Notes under the pieces: model-generated
The model's database searches: none
Told to the model about the DNA's origin: nothing
Seen by the model: the letters and a program-made list of their open reading frames with translations, nothing else
Program-made: the position numbers and the translations under genes
Part shown: positions 5,801-7,386 of the stretch, in pieces
Layout: each line of letters starts with the position of its first letter
How positions within the stretch are numbered: the stretch's first letter is position 1
Assembly: GCA_021205045.1 (NCBI GenBank)
Contig: JAJPYH010000025.1
Location: 1 to 7,386, forward strand
Source: Lachnospiraceae bacterium
GTDB taxonomy: Bacteria; Bacillota; Clostridia; Lachnospirales; Lachnospiraceae
Direction: 5' to 3'
Length of the DNA: 7,386 bases

Positions 5801-7333
5801 TTATGCCGCCTTCTTCTTCATCTGCCTGCTGAAGGTCTGAATGCCTTCCACCACCAGGATGATTGCCAGGATCACCATGGCGGCTGCCAGGATCAGCTGG
5901 AACCAGTCGCCCCAGGCCGCGCTTGCAGCGCCGATCAGACCGATCTTCTTTCTGATGGTCAGAACAAGGCTGGTCAGAGTTGCGCAGAGCATGAAGATCA
6001 TGGGGATGAAGAACATCTTGTTGTTCTTGCCCACATTGCCAAGCCATGCGGCAACAGCCATCAGAGCGATGCCCGCCAGCAGCTGGTTGGCAGCGCCGAA
6101 CAGACTCCAGATCTGGCTCAGGCTCAGGCCGCCCAGGATGCAGCCCACGATGACCATGAAGCCGGTGCCTACCAGCGGATAAGCTAAAACCTTGCGTACG
6201 CCGGTGGCGTCCTTGTAGGACTTCTCCTCCTCCTTTAAGAACATCTCGGAGAACATGAAACGGCTCAGACGAGTACCGGTATCCAGAGAGGTCAGAGCAA
6301 ATACGGAAACAGCCAGAGTCAGCAGCGCGTAAATGGTGCTGTAAACTGTGGAGGTCTCGGTGCCGAACATGGTGGCGATACCGCTTGCGAAAGCCACAGC
6401 CGGGGAACCGAACTCACCGTTCAGATACTTGGTGTAAACCATACCAACCGCGATCAGGGAGATAATACCCAGAGCGGACTCAATCAGCATGGAGCCGTAG
6501 CCGATCTTCTTGGCATCGCCCTCATTGGCCAGCTGCTTGGAGGTGGTGCCGGTGGCGATCAGGCTGTGGAAACCGGAGCAGGCGCCGCAGGCCACGGTAA
6601 TGAACAGCGTCGGGAACAGGGTGCCCAGAGAATTGCTCCAGCCGGTAAACATCGGGATCTCAAAGGTTGCGTTGCCAGTAAAGGCAGTGGAAACAATACC
6701 GATCAGTGCCAGGCCCATCATGCCGTAAAGCAGGAAGCTGGACAGATAATCGCGGGGCTGCAGCATCACCCATACGGGAAGCAGGGAAGCCACCGTGATG
6801 TAAGCACCGATCAGCACAATCCAGGCCACACGGGTCATGGCAAGGCCTACATTCAGGCCGATAGCTACGCTTAAAATAATACCCACGATACCAACCACAG
6901 TGGCCGGTGCCGTCTTCATGCCGAAGCGGTTGGTCAGAATACCATAGATAATCGCCAGTAAAATGAACAGTACGGAAACCATGGCCGTGGTCTGATTTCC
7001 TGTCGGATTCAGCACAAAGCCGAAGGTAACCGCCGCGTCAGAGGGGGTATAGAAGGTTCCCGCCACCACGTTCACGAAGGATGCAATCACCAGGATCAGC
7101 ACCAGCAGTGCGAAAATGGTGAAAAGCTTCTGGGCTCTGCGTCCCATGGAGGTCTTGATGATCTCACCCACGGACTTACCTTCATTGCGGACAGAGGCAA
7201 ACAGAGAACCGAAGTCCTGAAGGCCGCCGAAAAAGATACCGCCGATCACACACCATAAAAATACGGGCAGCCAGCCGAAAACGGAGGCCTGAATGGGGCC
7301 GTTGATGGGACCCGCGCCCGCGATCGAGGAATA
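5801..7333 (-). CDS. cstA: CstA-family carbon starvation / pyruvate-type transporter, 5' end missing
   Basis: About 510 residues of a CstA-family integral membrane protein, a family whose studied members (E. coli CstA and BtsT) take up pyruvate; peptide uptake has also been proposed. The visible part starts with the family motif YSSIAGAGPINGP, coded by 7333-7295, followed by GGIFFGGLQDFGSLFASVRN and KSVGEII. Many hydrophobic segments follow and the tail is MKKKAA. Homologues carry roughly 60-70 more residues (first helix and a loop ending near FGHQ) before this motif. Here the frame meets a TAA at 7348-7346 and the sequence beyond looks unrelated. An in-frame GTG at 7249 has no ribosome site and would delete a conserved motif, so I do not take it as the true start. 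A terminator follows at 5731-5761. It is probably a separate unit from the operon downstream. Whether the gene is truly broken or only damaged at the sequence edge is open. Confidence 0.85.
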   Translation of the reverse strand, partial: YSSIAGAGPINGPIQASVFGWLPVFLWCVIGGIFFGGLQDFGSLFASVRNEGKSVGEIIKTSMGRRAQKLFTIFALLVLILVIASFVNVVAGTFYTPSDAAVTFGFVLNPTGNQTTAMVSVLFILLAIIYGILTNRFGMKTAPATVVGIVGIILSVAIGLNVGLAMTRVAWIVLIGAYITVASLLPVWVMLQPRDYLSSFLLYGMMGLALIGIVSTAFTGNATFEIPMFTGWSNSLGTLFPTLFITVACGACSGFHSLIATGTTSKQLANEGDAKKIGYGSMLIESALGIISLIAVGMVYTKYLNGEFGSPAVAFASGIATMFGTETSTVYSTIYALLTLAVSVFALTSLDTGTRLSRFMFSEMFLKEEEKSYKDATGVRKVLAYPLVGTGFMVIVGCILGGLSLSQIWSLFGAANQLLAGIALMAVAAWLGNVGKNNKMFFIPMIFMLCATLTSLVLTIRKKIGLIGAASAAWGDWFQLILAAAMVILAIILVVEGIQTFSRQMKKKAA

Positions 7334-7386
7334 AGTTTGAAACAGTTAGATAGTAGTGGTTAGACGAAAAATAGCGTACAGCAAAC
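7334..7386. other. AT-rich sequence replacing the 5' end of cstA
   Basis: From about 7334 to the edge the sequence no longer reads as CstA in any frame. All three minus-strand frames either contain stops or give a peptide unlike the family. It carries two GTTAGA words (7345-7350 and 7359-7364). The base composition drops sharply from GC-rich coding to AT-rich. It could be the tip of an inserted element, a rearrangement breakpoint or an assembly artefact. Too little is visible to identify it. Confidence 0.55.

Noticed and set aside
7246..7249. GTG at 7249 as the genuine start of CstA
   Set aside because: There is no ribosome site before it, and conserved CstA sequence (SIAGAGPINGPIQAS...) continues in frame upstream.

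Overview
The window reads as a Gram-positive gut anaerobe, most likely a Lachnospiraceae (Clostridia) member. The grounds are the protein styles, a fairly GC-rich coding sequence with short AT-rich spacers, strong AAGGAG-type ribosome sites, and a clostridial-type CstA. No tool was run, so the taxonomic call is an inference. Every supported gene lies on the minus strand, so transcription runs from right to left.

Layout in transcriptional order. (1) 5801 to about 7333: a CstA-family carbon-starvation/pyruvate-type transporter. Its 5' end is lost: recognisable CstA coding sequence stops about 50 bases before the right edge, where an in-frame stop and AT-rich unrelated sequence replace it. A strong hairpin terminator (5731-5761) follows the gene. 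(2) 5582-5660: a well-formed sigma-A-like promoter, a small dyad and a ribosome site. (3) A four-gene cluster: a YesU-like DUF1961 protein (4901-5581), a YetA-like exo-rhamnogalacturonan lyase family protein (1872-4823), a single-domain PAS protein (1440-1799), and an MFS transporter broken by a frameshift into two half-transporters (728-1384 and 192-728). An 11-bp-stem bidirectional terminator (120-146) closes the cluster. (4) 1-117: AT-rich sequence with no supported gene.

How the genes work together (inference from families). YetA and YesU relatives occur in Bacillus subtilis rhamnogalacturonan (pectin backbone) loci. Neither protein here shows a signal peptide, so both probably act in the cytoplasm on imported oligosaccharides. 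The MFS protein, if functional, is the obvious importer, in place of the ABC importer usual in such loci. The PAS protein is a candidate sensor without an output domain. The most notable oddities are the split MFS gene with a TGATG junction, the abrupt end of cstA, a diverged direct repeat that duplicates a stop/ribosome-site segment between the lyase and PAS genes, and three low-complexity inserts in the lyase, one made of three 11-residue repeats.
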